A stretch of DNA of 64,000 nt. Origin: Alphaproteobacteria bacterium. Its GTDB lineage: Bacteria > Pseudomonadota > Alphaproteobacteria > MPNO01 > VGEU01. The translations under genes were made by a program, and so were the position numbers. This document shows positions 21,655-30,895 of this stretch, piece by piece (the stretch's first letter is position 1; every line of letters begins with the position of its first letter). Location of the stretch: contig VGEU01000003.1 in NCBI GenBank assembly GCA_016869145.1, positions 1 through 64,000 of the forward strand. The letters are read 5' to 3'. The notes beneath the pieces are model-generated. The model was not told the origin of the DNA and searched no databases. It worked only from the letters and a program-made list of their open reading frames with translations.

Positions 21655-21666
21655 CGGGGCTCCGCC

Positions 21667-22689
21667 ATGGCCACACGCCGAGTTGCGAACGCGAACCCAC
21701 CGATAGCGGGCACGGGCCGGGGCGGCAAGCGGCTTGTCGCCGCGCTCGCCGCCTTTGTCGCGCTCGCCGGGCTCGCCTCGCCGGCCGGCGCCCAGGATCG
21801 CGTGCTCGTCCTCGGCACCGGCGGCGTGACCGGCGTCTACTACCCGGCGGGCGGTGCGGTCTGCCGCCTCCTCGCCAAGGACAGGCGAACCCACGGCATC
21901 CGCTGCCTGGTCGAGAACTCGGGCGGTTCGGTCGAGAATCTGGTGGCGCTCCGCGCCGGCGAGATCGACGCCGCGATCGTCCAGGCCGACACCCAGGCGG
22001 ACGCCGTCGCCGCCGCTGGTCCCTTCACGGGTCGCGGGCCGGATGGTGCGCTCCGCTTCGTCGCCGGCCTCCACGAGGAGGCACTTACCATCCTCGCGCG
22101 GATCGATTCCGGGATCGTCGCGCTCGCCGATCTCAGGGCGAAGCGGGTCAATCTCGGCAATCTCGGCGCCGGACAGCGCCCGATGATGGACCGGCTTCTC
22201 GCCGTGCTCGGCTGGACCGTCGCCGATCTCGCCGTCGCCGATACCGTGCCCTGGGCCGAGCAGGCGCGCGCGCTCTGCGCCGGCCGGTTCGAGGCCATGG
22301 TCTTCACCGTCGGCCATCCCAACGGATCGGTGCGCGAGGCGGCGACCACGTGCGCCACCGTGCTCGTTCCGGTCGCCGGGCCGATCGCCCAGCGTTTGTT
22401 GACCGACCACCCCATCTATCACCGCGCGACCGTTGCCGCCGGCCTCTATCCCGGTATCGACCAGGCGACGGCGACGATCGGGGTGCGCGCGACGCTGGTG
22501 GCGTCCGCCCGGGTGCCGGAGGAGACGATCTACCGCCTGATGAAGGCGGTCCTCGACGGCTTCGATGAGTTCCGCGAGGCGCATGCCGCGCTCGCCGGGC
22601 TCGATCGGAGGGCGATGACGTCGGCCGGCGCCACGGCGCCGCTCCATGCGGGCGCGCTCCGCGCCTATCGCGAGGCGGGGTTGCGCTGA
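21667..22689 (+). CDS. TAXI family TRAP transporter solute-binding subunit
   Basis: Signal peptide then [49 protein letters not shown]. Confidence 0.88.
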   Translation: MATRRVANANPPIAGTGRGGKRLVAALAAFVALAGLASPAGAQDRVLVLGTGGVTGVYYPAGGAVCRLLAKDRRTHGIRCLVENSGGSVENLVALRAGEIDAAIVQADTQADAVAAAGPFTGRGPDGALRFVAGLHEEALTILARIDSGIVALADLRAKRVNLGNLGAGQRPMMDRLLAVLGWTVADLAVADTVPWAEQARALCAGRFEAMVFTVGHPNGSVREAATTCATVLVPVAGPIAQRLLTDHPIYHRATVAAGLYPGIDQATATIGVRATLVASARVPEETIYRLMKAVLDGFDEFREAHAALAGLDRRAMTSAGATAPLHAGALRAYREAGLR

Positions 22690-22809
22690 GCCGTCACGCT
22701 CGGCCGAACGTCCTAGGTTTCGGCCGTTCGGCCTCGACCGATTAAGTCGCGGTTAACGGATGCCGGCGCACAATCGCGCGAAGGTTAACTCTCCGGGTCG
22801 AACCGCGCG

Positions 22810-23943
22810 ATGCGTCCCAATCTCTCGAAGGCCGACGTCCAGCAGCTGATGGACGATCCGTCGGAACAGAACCGCGCCAGCGCCGCATCGAAGATCGCCG
22901 CGAATTTCGGCGGCGACGCCTTCACGGCGGACGAGCGCCGAATTGCCGAGGACATCTTCCGCGTCATGGTGCGCGACACCGCCGTCCGCGTGCGCGAGGC
23001 GCTGTCGATGGAGCTCAAGGATTGCCCGTCGATCTCGCACGACGTCGCGCGCGCGTTGGCGAGCGATGTCGAGTCGGTCTCGCTTCCGGTGCTCCAGTTC
23101 TCCACCGTGCTGACCGACGACGACCTGATCGAGATCGTGCAGACCAGTGCGCCGGTCAAGCAGAAGGCGATCGCGAGCCGGAAAGTGGTCTCGGCGCCCG
23201 TCGCCGACGCGCTCGTCGACACCAAGAACGAGGAGGTCGTCTCGACGCTCGTCGCCAATGACGGCGCCGACATCACCGAGACGTCGCTGCAGAAGGTCGT
23301 CGACAAGCTCGGCGACCGGCCGAGCGTGAACCAGCCGCTCGCGCTCCGCGCCAAGCTTCCGGTGGCCGTCGCCGAGCGTCTGGTGACGATGGTTTCCGAA
23401 TCGCTCCGCGAGCACCTCCTCAAGAACCACAACATCGCACCCGAGACTGTGAGCGATCTCGTTCTTCAGAGCCGCGAGAAGGCGACGCTCAACCTGATCT
23501 CGGCCAAGGCCTCGACCGAGGACGTGAAGGAGCTCGTCGAGCAGCTGCACCGGAACGGCCGCCTCACGCCCTCGATCGTGCTTCGCGCGGTCTGCATGAG
23601 CGATCTGCCGTTCTTCGAGCATGGCGTCGCCAAGCTCTCGCACGTGCCGCTCAAGAACGCGCGGCTCCTGATCCATGACGACGGCCGCCTCGGGCTGAGC
23701 GCGATCCTCAAGAAGGCGGGCGTTCCGGAATATCTCTTCCCGGCCTTCCGCGCCGCGATCGATGTCAGCCACGAGACCGACTATGACGGTGGCGACGACA
23801 ACCAGGAGCGATTCCAGCGCCGCATGCTCGAGCGGATCCTGACGCATTTCGAGGACCCCAAGGCCGGTATCGGCGAGGCCGATGTCGAGTTCCTCCTCGG
23901 CAAGCTCGCCAAGATCGACGTCCGCTTCGCCGTCGCGCACTGA
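22810..23943 (+). CDS. DUF2336 domain-containing protein
   Basis: Repetitive helical protein, RVMVRDTAVRVREALSMELKDCPSISHDVARALASDVESVSLPVLQFSTVLTDDDLIEIV. Confidence 0.8.
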   Translation: MRPNLSKADVQQLMDDPSEQNRASAASKIAANFGGDAFTADERRIAEDIFRVMVRDTAVRVREALSMELKDCPSISHDVARALASDVESVSLPVLQFSTVLTDDDLIEIVQTSAPVKQKAIASRKVVSAPVADALVDTKNEEVVSTLVANDGADITETSLQKVVDKLGDRPSVNQPLALRAKLPVAVAERLVTMVSESLREHLLKNHNIAPETVSDLVLQSREKATLNLISAKASTEDVKELVEQLHRNGRLTPSIVLRAVCMSDLPFFEHGVAKLSHVPLKNARLLIHDDGRLGLSAILKKAGVPEYLFPAFRAAIDVSHETDYDGGDDNQERFQRRMLERILTHFEDPKAGIGEADVEFLLGKLAKIDVRFAVAH

Positions 23944-23954
23944 ACAGGCGCCGC

Positions 23955-25232
23955 TCACTCCGGACGACGGTTTCGGTGGGCGGCGAAACGCCTTCCCTTG
24001 ACCAGCGCATCGTCGCCGAAACGCGCCCGCACGGCATCGATCGTGCGCTCGACCGCAGCGCGTCGGAGCGAGCCCGGATCGGCGAGATCGGGCGGATCGC
24101 AATGCGCGGCCTCGACGAGACCGGCGACCCCGATCCCGATCAGCCGATAGGCGTTTCCATTGATCTCGCGCGCGAGCAGATGGACCCCGGCCCGATAGAT
24201 CGTCTCGGCGAGCTGGGTCGGATGCCCGAGCGTGACCGCGCGGGTGATCAGCCGGAACCGCGCGGTCTTAAGCTTGAGCGTCACCGCGTCGCCGCCGATC
24301 TCGTCGTCCTTGAGCCGCGCCGAGACCTTCTCGCACAGCGGCCACAGCCTCGCCTCGAGCGTGGCGTGGTCGGCGATGTCGTCCTCGAAGGTGGTCTCCG
24401 CCGAGACGCTCTTGCGCTCGCGCCCGGGATTGACCGTGCGCTCGTCCTCGCCGCGCGCGAACCAGTAGAGCCGGCTGCCGATCGTCCCGTAGCGGGCGAC
24501 GAGCGTCGCCTCGTCGATCGCCTGCAGATCGGCGATGGTCGCGATCCCGTCGCCGACGAGGTGCGCCTTGAACTGCGCGCCGACGCCCCACATGAGATCG
24601 ACCGGCTGGCCGGCAAGGAACGGGACGGCCTCGGCTCGGCCGATGATCGAGAACCCGCGCGGCTTGTCGAGGCCCGAGGCTATCTTGGCGAGGAACTTGT
24701 TGTAGCTCAGACCGATCGAGACCGTGATGCCGATATCGGCCTCGATCCGGCGGGCGAGGCGTGCGAGCGTACGCGCGGGGGAACCGCCGTGGAGGCGCTC
24801 GGTGCCACCGAGATCCATGAACGCCTCGTCGACCGACAGCGGCTCGACCTGGGGCGTGACCGCGCGCATCAGCTCGCGCACCTCGGCGCCGATCGCGCGG
24901 TATTTCTCCATGTCGGGCCGGATCACCACGGCGTCCGGGCAGCGCCGGAGCGCCTTGAACATCGGCATCGCCGAGCGGACGCCGTAGCGGCGGGCGATGT
25001 AGCAGCAGGTGAGAACGACGCCGCGCTTCCGGCCACCGACGATTACGGGCTTGTCCGCGAGTGCCGGATTGTCGCGCTTCTCGACGTTCGCGTAGAATGC
25101 GTCGCAGTCGAGATGGGCAATGGTGAGGCCGTCGAGCTCGGGATGGGCGAGGATACGGCCCGATCCGCAGGCCGTGCAGCGGCCATCCTCAGGCGCCGCC
25201 GTCGACTGGCAGTCCCGGCAGACGTATCCCAT
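23955..25232 (-). CDS. dinB: DNA polymerase IV with N-terminal zinc ribbon
   Basis: YVCRDCQ...RCTACGSGRI ribbon, then AHLDCDAFYANVEKRDNPALADKPVIVGG, VEPLSVDEAFMDL, SIGLSYNKFLAKIAS. Confidence 0.95.
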   Translation of the reverse strand: MGYVCRDCQSTAAPEDGRCTACGSGRILAHPELDGLTIAHLDCDAFYANVEKRDNPALADKPVIVGGRKRGVVLTCCYIARRYGVRSAMPMFKALRRCPDAVVIRPDMEKYRAIGAEVRELMRAVTPQVEPLSVDEAFMDLGGTERLHGGSPARTLARLARRIEADIGITVSIGLSYNKFLAKIASGLDKPRGFSIIGRAEAVPFLAGQPVDLMWGVGAQFKAHLVGDGIATIADLQAIDEATLVARYGTIGSRLYWFARGEDERTVNPGRERKSVSAETTFEDDIADHATLEARLWPLCEKVSARLKDDEIGGDAVTLKLKTARFRLITRAVTLGHPTQLAETIYRAGVHLLAREINGNAYRLIGIGVAGLVEAAHCDPPDLADPGSLRRAAVERTIDAVRARFGDDALVKGRRFAAHRNRRPE

Positions 25233-25920
25233 GGCCGAGCATGAAACCCCGCGCTACCCCGGTCAAGGCACGCCCCAAGGCACCGCCCAAGGCGCCTCCG
25301 GCATGAGACGGCGTAAGTTCGTCGCCCTCGTCGTCGCGGCGTTCGGCGCCGGTCCGGCGATCGCCGCGACCGGTGATCCCGACAACCTGGCGGTGACGCG
25401 CTCGCTCGCCGGCCGCCTCCTCGCCGCGACCGGCGCGATCCGGTCGGTCCCCTTCGCGGGCAGCGTGATCTATCTCCTCAAGCACAACCGGACCGGCGCG
25501 ATCGGGCTCATCGTCAACCGTCCGGTCGAGCGCCGGCCAATCGAGACCGTGGTCCGAGCGATGGGACTCCCGCCGGTCGGGGTCGACGGCGACATCGCCG
25601 TCCACGACGGCGGACCCGTGGGGACGACGGAGGGCTTTCTCCTCCATACGACCGACTATGTCGGCCAGGGCACCCAGTTCATCACCGACGCCATCGCGCT
25701 CACGAGCCACGTCAGCGTTCTCGCCGACATCGCGCGCAGGCGCGGGCCGCGACGGGCGCTGTTCGCCCTCGGCTTCGCCGGCTGGGGCGCGGGCCAGCTC
25801 GACAGCGAGATCGACCGCGGCTTCTGGTTCGACGTTTCGGCCGACGAGGAGATCATCTTCGACGCCGAGCACGCGACCAAGTGGCAGCGCACGTTCTTCC
25901 GGCGCAGGCAGACGCCCTGA
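25231..25920 (+). CDS. YqgE/AlgH family protein with an apparent signal peptide
   Basis: MRRRKFVALVVAAFGAGPAIAAT N-term; then LAGRLLAATGAIRSVPFAGSVIYLLKHNRTGAIGLIVNRPV and FALGFAGWGAGQLDSEI. Confidence 0.82.
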   Translation: MAEHETPRYPGQGTPQGTAQGASGMRRRKFVALVVAAFGAGPAIAATGDPDNLAVTRSLAGRLLAATGAIRSVPFAGSVIYLLKHNRTGAIGLIVNRPVERRPIETVVRAMGLPPVGVDGDIAVHDGGPVGTTEGFLLHTTDYVGQGTQFITDAIALTSHVSVLADIARRRGPRRALFALGFAGWGAGQLDSEIDRGFWFDVSADEEIIFDAEHATKWQRTFFRRRQTP

Positions 25921-26724
25921 TCAGACGCATTTCGCGGTGAGGCCGCCGTCGACCACGATCTCGGTGCCGGTCACGTAGCGCGCCTCGTCGGAGGCGAGAA
26001 ACAGCGCGGCCCAGGCGGTATCCCACGCATCGCCCATCTTCCGCATCGGGATCGCGCGCTCGCGCGCCTGCATCGCCTCGGCCCGCTTGGCCTCGGTCTT
26101 GTATTGGCGTTCGATGCGCCGCTCGACGAGCGGCGTGCGCATCAGCCCCGGCAGCACGGCATTGCAGCGGACGCCGGTCGCCGCGTGCTGGACCGCGATC
26201 GCGCGGCTCATCTCGATCATCGCCGCCTTCGAGGCCTGATAGGACACGAACGGCCGATCGAGAAAGCGGATGCCGGCGATCGAGGCGATGTTGACGATCG
26301 CGCCGCCGCCCTGGCGTTCCATGATCGGCACGACGAGCTTGCAGGCGAGGAAGGCCGATTTGAGGTTGAGCGCCATATAGGCGTCCCAGTCGGCTTCGCT
26401 GGTCTCGACCACGCCGCCCGGCACCGCGGCGCCGACATTGTTGTGGAGGATGTCGATGCGTCCCCATTCGGTCATGCAGGCATCGACCATGCGCTTGATG
26501 TCCCCGGCCCGGGTCGCATCGCCCGCGACCGCGATCGCGGTCCCGCCTTCGCTCCGGATGATCCCGGCGGTCTCCTCGGCGGCGCCGGCGTCGAGGTCGG
26601 TCGCGCACACCCGGGCGCCCTCGCGGCCGTAGAGGACGGCGGAGGCCTTGCCGTTGCCCCAGCCACCGACCTTGGTGCCGGCGCCGATCACCAGCGCCAC
26701 CTTGCCCGCCACGCGTCCGGCCAT
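25921..26724 (-). CDS. SDR family oxidoreductase
   Basis: GKVALVIGAGTKVGGWGNGKA, DILHNNVG, YQASKAAMIEMSRAIA, TGTEIVVDGGLTAKCV. Confidence 0.92.
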   Translation of the reverse strand: MAGRVAGKVALVIGAGTKVGGWGNGKASAVLYGREGARVCATDLDAGAAEETAGIIRSEGGTAIAVAGDATRAGDIKRMVDACMTEWGRIDILHNNVGAAVPGGVVETSEADWDAYMALNLKSAFLACKLVVPIMERQGGGAIVNIASIAGIRFLDRPFVSYQASKAAMIEMSRAIAVQHAATGVRCNAVLPGLMRTPLVERRIERQYKTEAKRAEAMQARERAIPMRKMGDAWDTAWAALFLASDEARYVTGTEIVVDGGLTAKCV

Positions 26725-26790
26725 GGTCTCCTCCCTTGTGTGTCGCGTCGCGGCTTGCTAGCACGGCCCGGCGAAACAGGGGAGGGACCC

Positions 26791-27267
26791 ATGGGCGTGA
26801 TTGAACAGAAGCTCGCAGGCCTTGGGCTCGCGCTGCCGCCACCCTTCACCTATCCCCGTCCCAACCGCACCGGCGCGGTCCGGACCGGGAACCTCCTCTA
26901 TCTCTCGGGCCACGGCCTCAACCTGCCCGAGCTCCCGGGCGTTCGCCAGCGCGGCAAGGTCGGCTCGGAGGTCTCGGAGGCGGAGGCCTATCAGACCGCG
27001 CGCGCGGTGGCGCTGACCATGCTGGCGACGATCAAGAAGCATGCCGGCGATCTCGACCGGGTGCGGCGCGTAGTCGAGCTGTTCGGCATGGTCAACTCGG
27101 CGACCAATTTCGAGCGCCAGCCATTCGTCATCGACGGCGCCTCCGATCTGTTCTACGAGCTGTGGGGCGCCGAGTTCGGCCAGCACGCCCGCACGGCCGT
27201 CGGCGTCGCCGAGCTGCCGCACCGGATGGCGGTCGAGATCAAGGGCGTGTTCGAGCTCCATCCCTGA
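26791..27267 (+). CDS. RidA family protein
   Basis: VRTGNLLYLSGHGLN... VVELFGMVNSATNFERQPFVIDGASDLFYELWG ... HARTAVGVAELPHRMAVEIKGVFEL. Confidence 0.85.
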   Translation: MGVIEQKLAGLGLALPPPFTYPRPNRTGAVRTGNLLYLSGHGLNLPELPGVRQRGKVGSEVSEAEAYQTARAVALTMLATIKKHAGDLDRVRRVVELFGMVNSATNFERQPFVIDGASDLFYELWGAEFGQHARTAVGVAELPHRMAVEIKGVFELHP

Positions 27268-27276
27268 GGTGCCGCC

Positions 27277-27762
27277 ATGCCCTCGTTCGATATCGTGTCG
27301 CGCGCCGACATGCCCGAGGTCGACAACGCGATCGCCGGTGTCGCGCGCGAGATCGCCCAGCGCTTCGATTTCAAGGGATCGAAGTGCACGATCGAGCGGA
27401 AGGAGCTCGCGATCACCATCAACGCCGACGACGACCTCAAGCTGAAGCAGATGCACGAGCTCCTCAAGGTGCACGCGACGCGGCGCAAGGTCGACGCCGG
27501 CGTCTTCTCCTTCGGCACCGTCGAGAAGGCCTCCGGCAACACGGTCCGCCAGGTGATCACCATCCGACAGGGTGTCGACCGCGAGCTCGCGCAGAAGATC
27601 GTGAAGGAGATCAAGGGCTCGAAGCTCAAGGTCCAGGTCGCGATCCAGGGCGACGAGCTCCGCGTCTCGGGCAAGAAGCGCGACGACCTCCAGGATGCGA
27701 TCGCCCATGTCCGCGCCATGGGCCTCGACCAGCCGCTGCAATACGTTAACTTCCGCGATTGA
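27277..27762 (+). CDS. YajQ family nucleotide-binding protein
   Basis: MPSFDIVSRADMPEVDNAIAGVAREIAQRFDFKGSKCTIERKE ... QPLQYVNFRD. Confidence 0.95.
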   Translation: MPSFDIVSRADMPEVDNAIAGVAREIAQRFDFKGSKCTIERKELAITINADDDLKLKQMHELLKVHATRRKVDAGVFSFGTVEKASGNTVRQVITIRQGVDRELAQKIVKEIKGSKLKVQVAIQGDELRVSGKKRDDLQDAIAHVRAMGLDQPLQYVNFRD

Positions 27763-27788
27763 CGCGGCCGGCGCCGGTCCCGGACAAT

Positions 27789-28829
27789 ATGCCGGCCGAC
27801 GCGACGGAGGGCATGATGCTGCTGCGCCAGTACTGGTATGTCGCCGCGACCGCCGACGAGGTCGGCAGCAAGCCCTTTGCACGGAAGCTCCTGGGCGAGC
27901 CCGTCGTCTTCTTCCGCGACCGGGCGGGCACCGTTCACGCGCTCGAGGACCGCTGCCCGCATCGCAGCATGCCGCTGTCGGTGGGCTCGGTCGAGGGCGA
28001 CGTGATCCGCTGCGGCTATCACGGTCTCGAGTTCGCCGGCTCGGGCGCCTGCATCCGCGTTCCCGGTCAGTCCACGATCCCGCCCAACGCGGCGGCGCGA
28101 CACTATCCGGTGATCGAGCGCTACGGCCAGGTCTGGATCTGGATGGGCGACCCGGCGGCGGCCGATCCGAAACAGGCGCACGTGTTCGAGCCGATGGAAC
28201 GGCCCGGCTGGTCGGCCTCGCGGCTCCAGTTCCACGTCCTCTGCGACTGGCGGCTCCTGGTCGAGAACCTTCTCGACTTCACCCATCTCACCTTCGTCCA
28301 CGAATCGACCATCGGCAGCCGCGAGGTCACCGAGGAGGCCGACGTCGGGGTGACGCGCGCCGGCGACCGGGTCACGGTGTCGCGGCGCATGTCCAACATC
28401 ACGCCGGCGCCGACCTATGCCAAGGCGACCGGCATCTACGGCAACATCGACCGCTGGCAGGACATCACCTTCGCGCCGCCGTCCTTCGTCACGGTCGAAG
28501 CCGGCGTCGCGCCGACCCGCGACATGTCGCGCGCCTTGCAGCGCTACTCGCTCCACGGGATCACCCCCGAGACCGAGACGACGATGCACTATTTCTGGAC
28601 CTCGGCCTACGAGGTCGCCGCACACAAGCCGGAGACGATTGCGCTCCTCGCCGACCAGTTCCGCGTCGCCTTCGAAGAGGACGTCGCCATCCTCGCCCAC
28701 CAGCAGCGGCGGCGGCGGAACGATCTGCCCTTCGTCGACACCAACGCCGATGCCGGCAACATGCAGGTGCGTCGCGTGCTCGCGGCCCTCGCGGCACGGG
28801 AGGCGCCACCGCTCCGGGCGAGCGCGTGA
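27789..28829 (+). CDS. Rieske [2Fe-2S] aromatic ring-hydroxylating/O-demethylating oxygenase, VanA-like alpha subunit
   Basis: LEDRCPHRSMPLSVGSVEGDVIRCGYHGLEF Rieske motif; NLLDFTHLTFVHESTIG iron site. Confidence 0.9.
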   Translation: MPADATEGMMLLRQYWYVAATADEVGSKPFARKLLGEPVVFFRDRAGTVHALEDRCPHRSMPLSVGSVEGDVIRCGYHGLEFAGSGACIRVPGQSTIPPNAAARHYPVIERYGQVWIWMGDPAAADPKQAHVFEPMERPGWSASRLQFHVLCDWRLLVENLLDFTHLTFVHESTIGSREVTEEADVGVTRAGDRVTVSRRMSNITPAPTYAKATGIYGNIDRWQDITFAPPSFVTVEAGVAPTRDMSRALQRYSLHGITPETETTMHYFWTSAYEVAAHKPETIALLADQFRVAFEEDVAILAHQQRRRRNDLPFVDTNADAGNMQVRRVLAALAAREAPPLRASA

Positions 28830-30049
28830 CGACGGACGCGGCGGACGCGCGTGCGATCGCGCGCGGGTTCGACATCCTCGCGCTCGACCCCGCCTTCCTC
28901 GACGATCCCTATCCGACCTACCACGCGCTTCGCCGCCACGATCCGGTCCATCGCAACTCGGACGGATCGTATTTCCTGACGCGCTACGATCATGTCTTCG
29001 CGCTCTACCGCGACCGGCGGATGAGCTCGGACAAGACGATCGACTTCAGGCCGAAGTTCGGCGCCGGGCCGCTCTACGAGCACCATACGACCTCGCTCGT
29101 CTTCAACGATCCGCCGCTCCATACGCGCGTCCGGAAGCTGCTCGCGACAGCCTTCACGCCGCGCGCGCTCGCGGCGATGGAGCCGCGCATCGAGGCGATG
29201 GTCGACAGGCTCCTCGACCGCGCCGCGGCGCGGGGGCGGATCGATCTCGTGTCCGAGTTCGCATTCGCGCTCCCGGTCGATGTGATCTGCGACATGTTGC
29301 GGGTGCCGGTCGAGGAACGGGCGCCGCTCCGCAATTGGGCGCAGATCATCCTCGGTGCGCTCGAGCCGGTAACGCCGCCCGCCATGGTCGCGGCAGGCGA
29401 TGCCGCCGTGGTCGAGTTCTCCGACTATCTCCGCCGGCTCATCGCCGATCGCCGGCGCCGGCCCGGCACCGACGCCGGCGATGTGCTCACGACGCTCATC
29501 TTCGGCGAGGTCGACGGCGAGCGGCTCACCGAGCACGAGCTGATCCACCAGTGCATCTTCCTCCTCAATGCCGGCCACGAGACGACGACCAATCTGATCG
29601 GCAACGGCATCGCCGCGCTGGTCGATCGGCCGGACGTGCTCGCACGCCTCCGCGCCGATCCGGCGCTGATCCGGTCCGCGGTCGACGAGTTCCTCCGGTT
29701 CGACAGCCCCAACCAGGTCGGCAACCGGCGGACGACCGAGGCGGTCGAGATCGGTGGCGTGACGCTCGCGCCGGGGAGCTATATCTGGATCGGGATCGGG
29801 GCGGCCAACCGCGATCCCGAGGAGTTCCCGGACCCCGACCGGCTCGACATCGCGCGCACGCCGAACCGGCACCTCGCCTTCGGGTCGGGCGCCCATGCCT
29901 GCCTCGGCATGTCGCTCGCCCGGCTCGAGGGGCAGATCGCGATCGGGCGGATGATCGGCCGATTCCCGTCGCTCAGGCGCTCGGGCCCGGCCACACGCGG
30001 CGGCCGGGCCCGTTTTCGCGGATACGCGACGTTTCCGGTCGCGCTCTGA
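28826..30049 (+). CDS. Cytochrome P450
   Basis: LLNAGHETTTNLIGNGI (I-helix), EFLRFDSPNQVGNRRTTE (ExxR), LAFGSGAHACLGMSLARLEG heme loop; GTG start overlapping the Rieske gene stop. Confidence 0.95.
   Translation: MTTDAADARAIARGFDILALDPAFLDDPYPTYHALRRHDPVHRNSDGSYFLTRYDHVFALYRDRRMSSDKTIDFRPKFGAGPLYEHHTTSLVFNDPPLHTRVRKLLATAFTPRALAAMEPRIEAMVDRLLDRAAARGRIDLVSEFAFALPVDVICDMLRVPVEERAPLRNWAQIILGALEPVTPPAMVAAGDAAVVEFSDYLRRLIADRRRRPGTDAGDVLTTLIFGEVDGERLTEHELIHQCIFLLNAGHETTTNLIGNGIAALVDRPDVLARLRADPALIRSAVDEFLRFDSPNQVGNRRTTEAVEIGGVTLAPGSYIWIGIGAANRDPEEFPDPDRLDIARTPNRHLAFGSGAHACLGMSLARLEGQIAIGRMIGRFPSLRRSGPATRGGRARFRGYATFPVAL
29982..30016 (+). terminator. Terminator-like hairpin inside the 3' end of the P450 CDS
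   Basis: Perfect 11-bp inverted repeat CGGGCCCGGCC / GGCCGGGCCCG (29982-29992 / 30002-30012) followed by TTTT. Confidence 0.4.
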
Positions 30050-30065
30050 AGGGTGGAGGCGGGTG

Positions 30066-30563
30066 CTAGTAGCGGGCGCTCTGGTTGGCGACCTGCCAGC
30101 TTCCGTCCGGCATGCGGCAGGCGGTGCCATAGGCCTGCTCGACGCGCCCGCCGACCGTGACCGACTGCTGATATTCGCGGCAGTACTGACCGGTCGGCTG
30201 CTGCCAGGTGCGGGTCGGGGTGACGGTGCCCCAGTTGCCGCTGTCCGGGTTCTGCCAGCGGGCGGTCGAGCCCACGGGGTAGGATTCGAGCGTCGCCTGC
30301 GTGGTCCGCGCGAGATGCGCGCGATCGGCGCGGTCGAGCGATTCGCCGACCGAGCCGCCGACGAAGGCGCCGAGAAGGGCGCCCGCAGCGGTCGCGGCGA
30401 GCCGGCCGTTGCCGGAGCCGATCTTGGAGCCGGCCCAGCCGCCGAGCGCGGCGCCGACCAGCGAGCCGCCGGCGGTCTTCGGTTGATCCTGGAACGAGGT
30501 GCAGCCGGCGAGGCCGAAGGCCGCCACCGTCACGAATACGAGCGCACGTTTTCTGCTGTTCAT
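30066..30563 (-). CDS. Glycine-zipper surface-antigen-like lipoprotein (17 kDa antigen family)
   Basis: MNSRKRALVFVTVAAFGLAGC lipobox; GGSLVGAALGGWAGSKIGSGNGRLAATAAGALLGAFVGGSVGESLD. Confidence 0.85.
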   Translation of the reverse strand: MNSRKRALVFVTVAAFGLAGCTSFQDQPKTAGGSLVGAALGGWAGSKIGSGNGRLAATAAGALLGAFVGGSVGESLDRADRAHLARTTQATLESYPVGSTARWQNPDSGNWGTVTPTRTWQQPTGQYCREYQQSVTVGGRVEQAYGTACRMPDGSWQVANQSARY

Positions 30564-30760
30564 CGTTTCTTCCTCCACGCACGCGAGCCCACCCGGAACT
30601 CGGGTCGCCACCACGGCGGCGAACGTCCGAATCATGGGTAGGGATTAGGGCGAAACCACGGCGCCGGCGCGGAAATGCGCGGGCAGCGGTGCCCGGTGGC
30701 TGCGACGCTGCGGGCGACGCGCCTCCTTGGTTTCCGCTCGATACGCTGAGCCGTCTGAGG

Positions 30761-30838
30761 GGAGGCGTTCCGGCGCCCAGCAGGTGCGGATTCCGCTTGC
30801 TGGGGCAGGACCGGCACCCTATACCGGCCTGCGCCTTC
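30761..30838 (+). promoter_or_regulatory. Structured 5' leader upstream of the NhaD-type antiporter (candidate riboswitch)
   Basis: Outer helix GGAGGCG(30761-30767)/CGCCUUC(30832-30838) encloses hairpin CCCAGCA..GCGG-auu-CCGC..UGCUGGG (30776-30804) and hairpin CAGG-a-CCGG..CCGG-CCUG (30806-30831). Confidence 0.45.
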
Positions 30839-30895
30839 GGGGTCGGGCCGCATCCGCCACGGAAACAGCCCAAAATCGTTCGGAGAAGAAGGACG

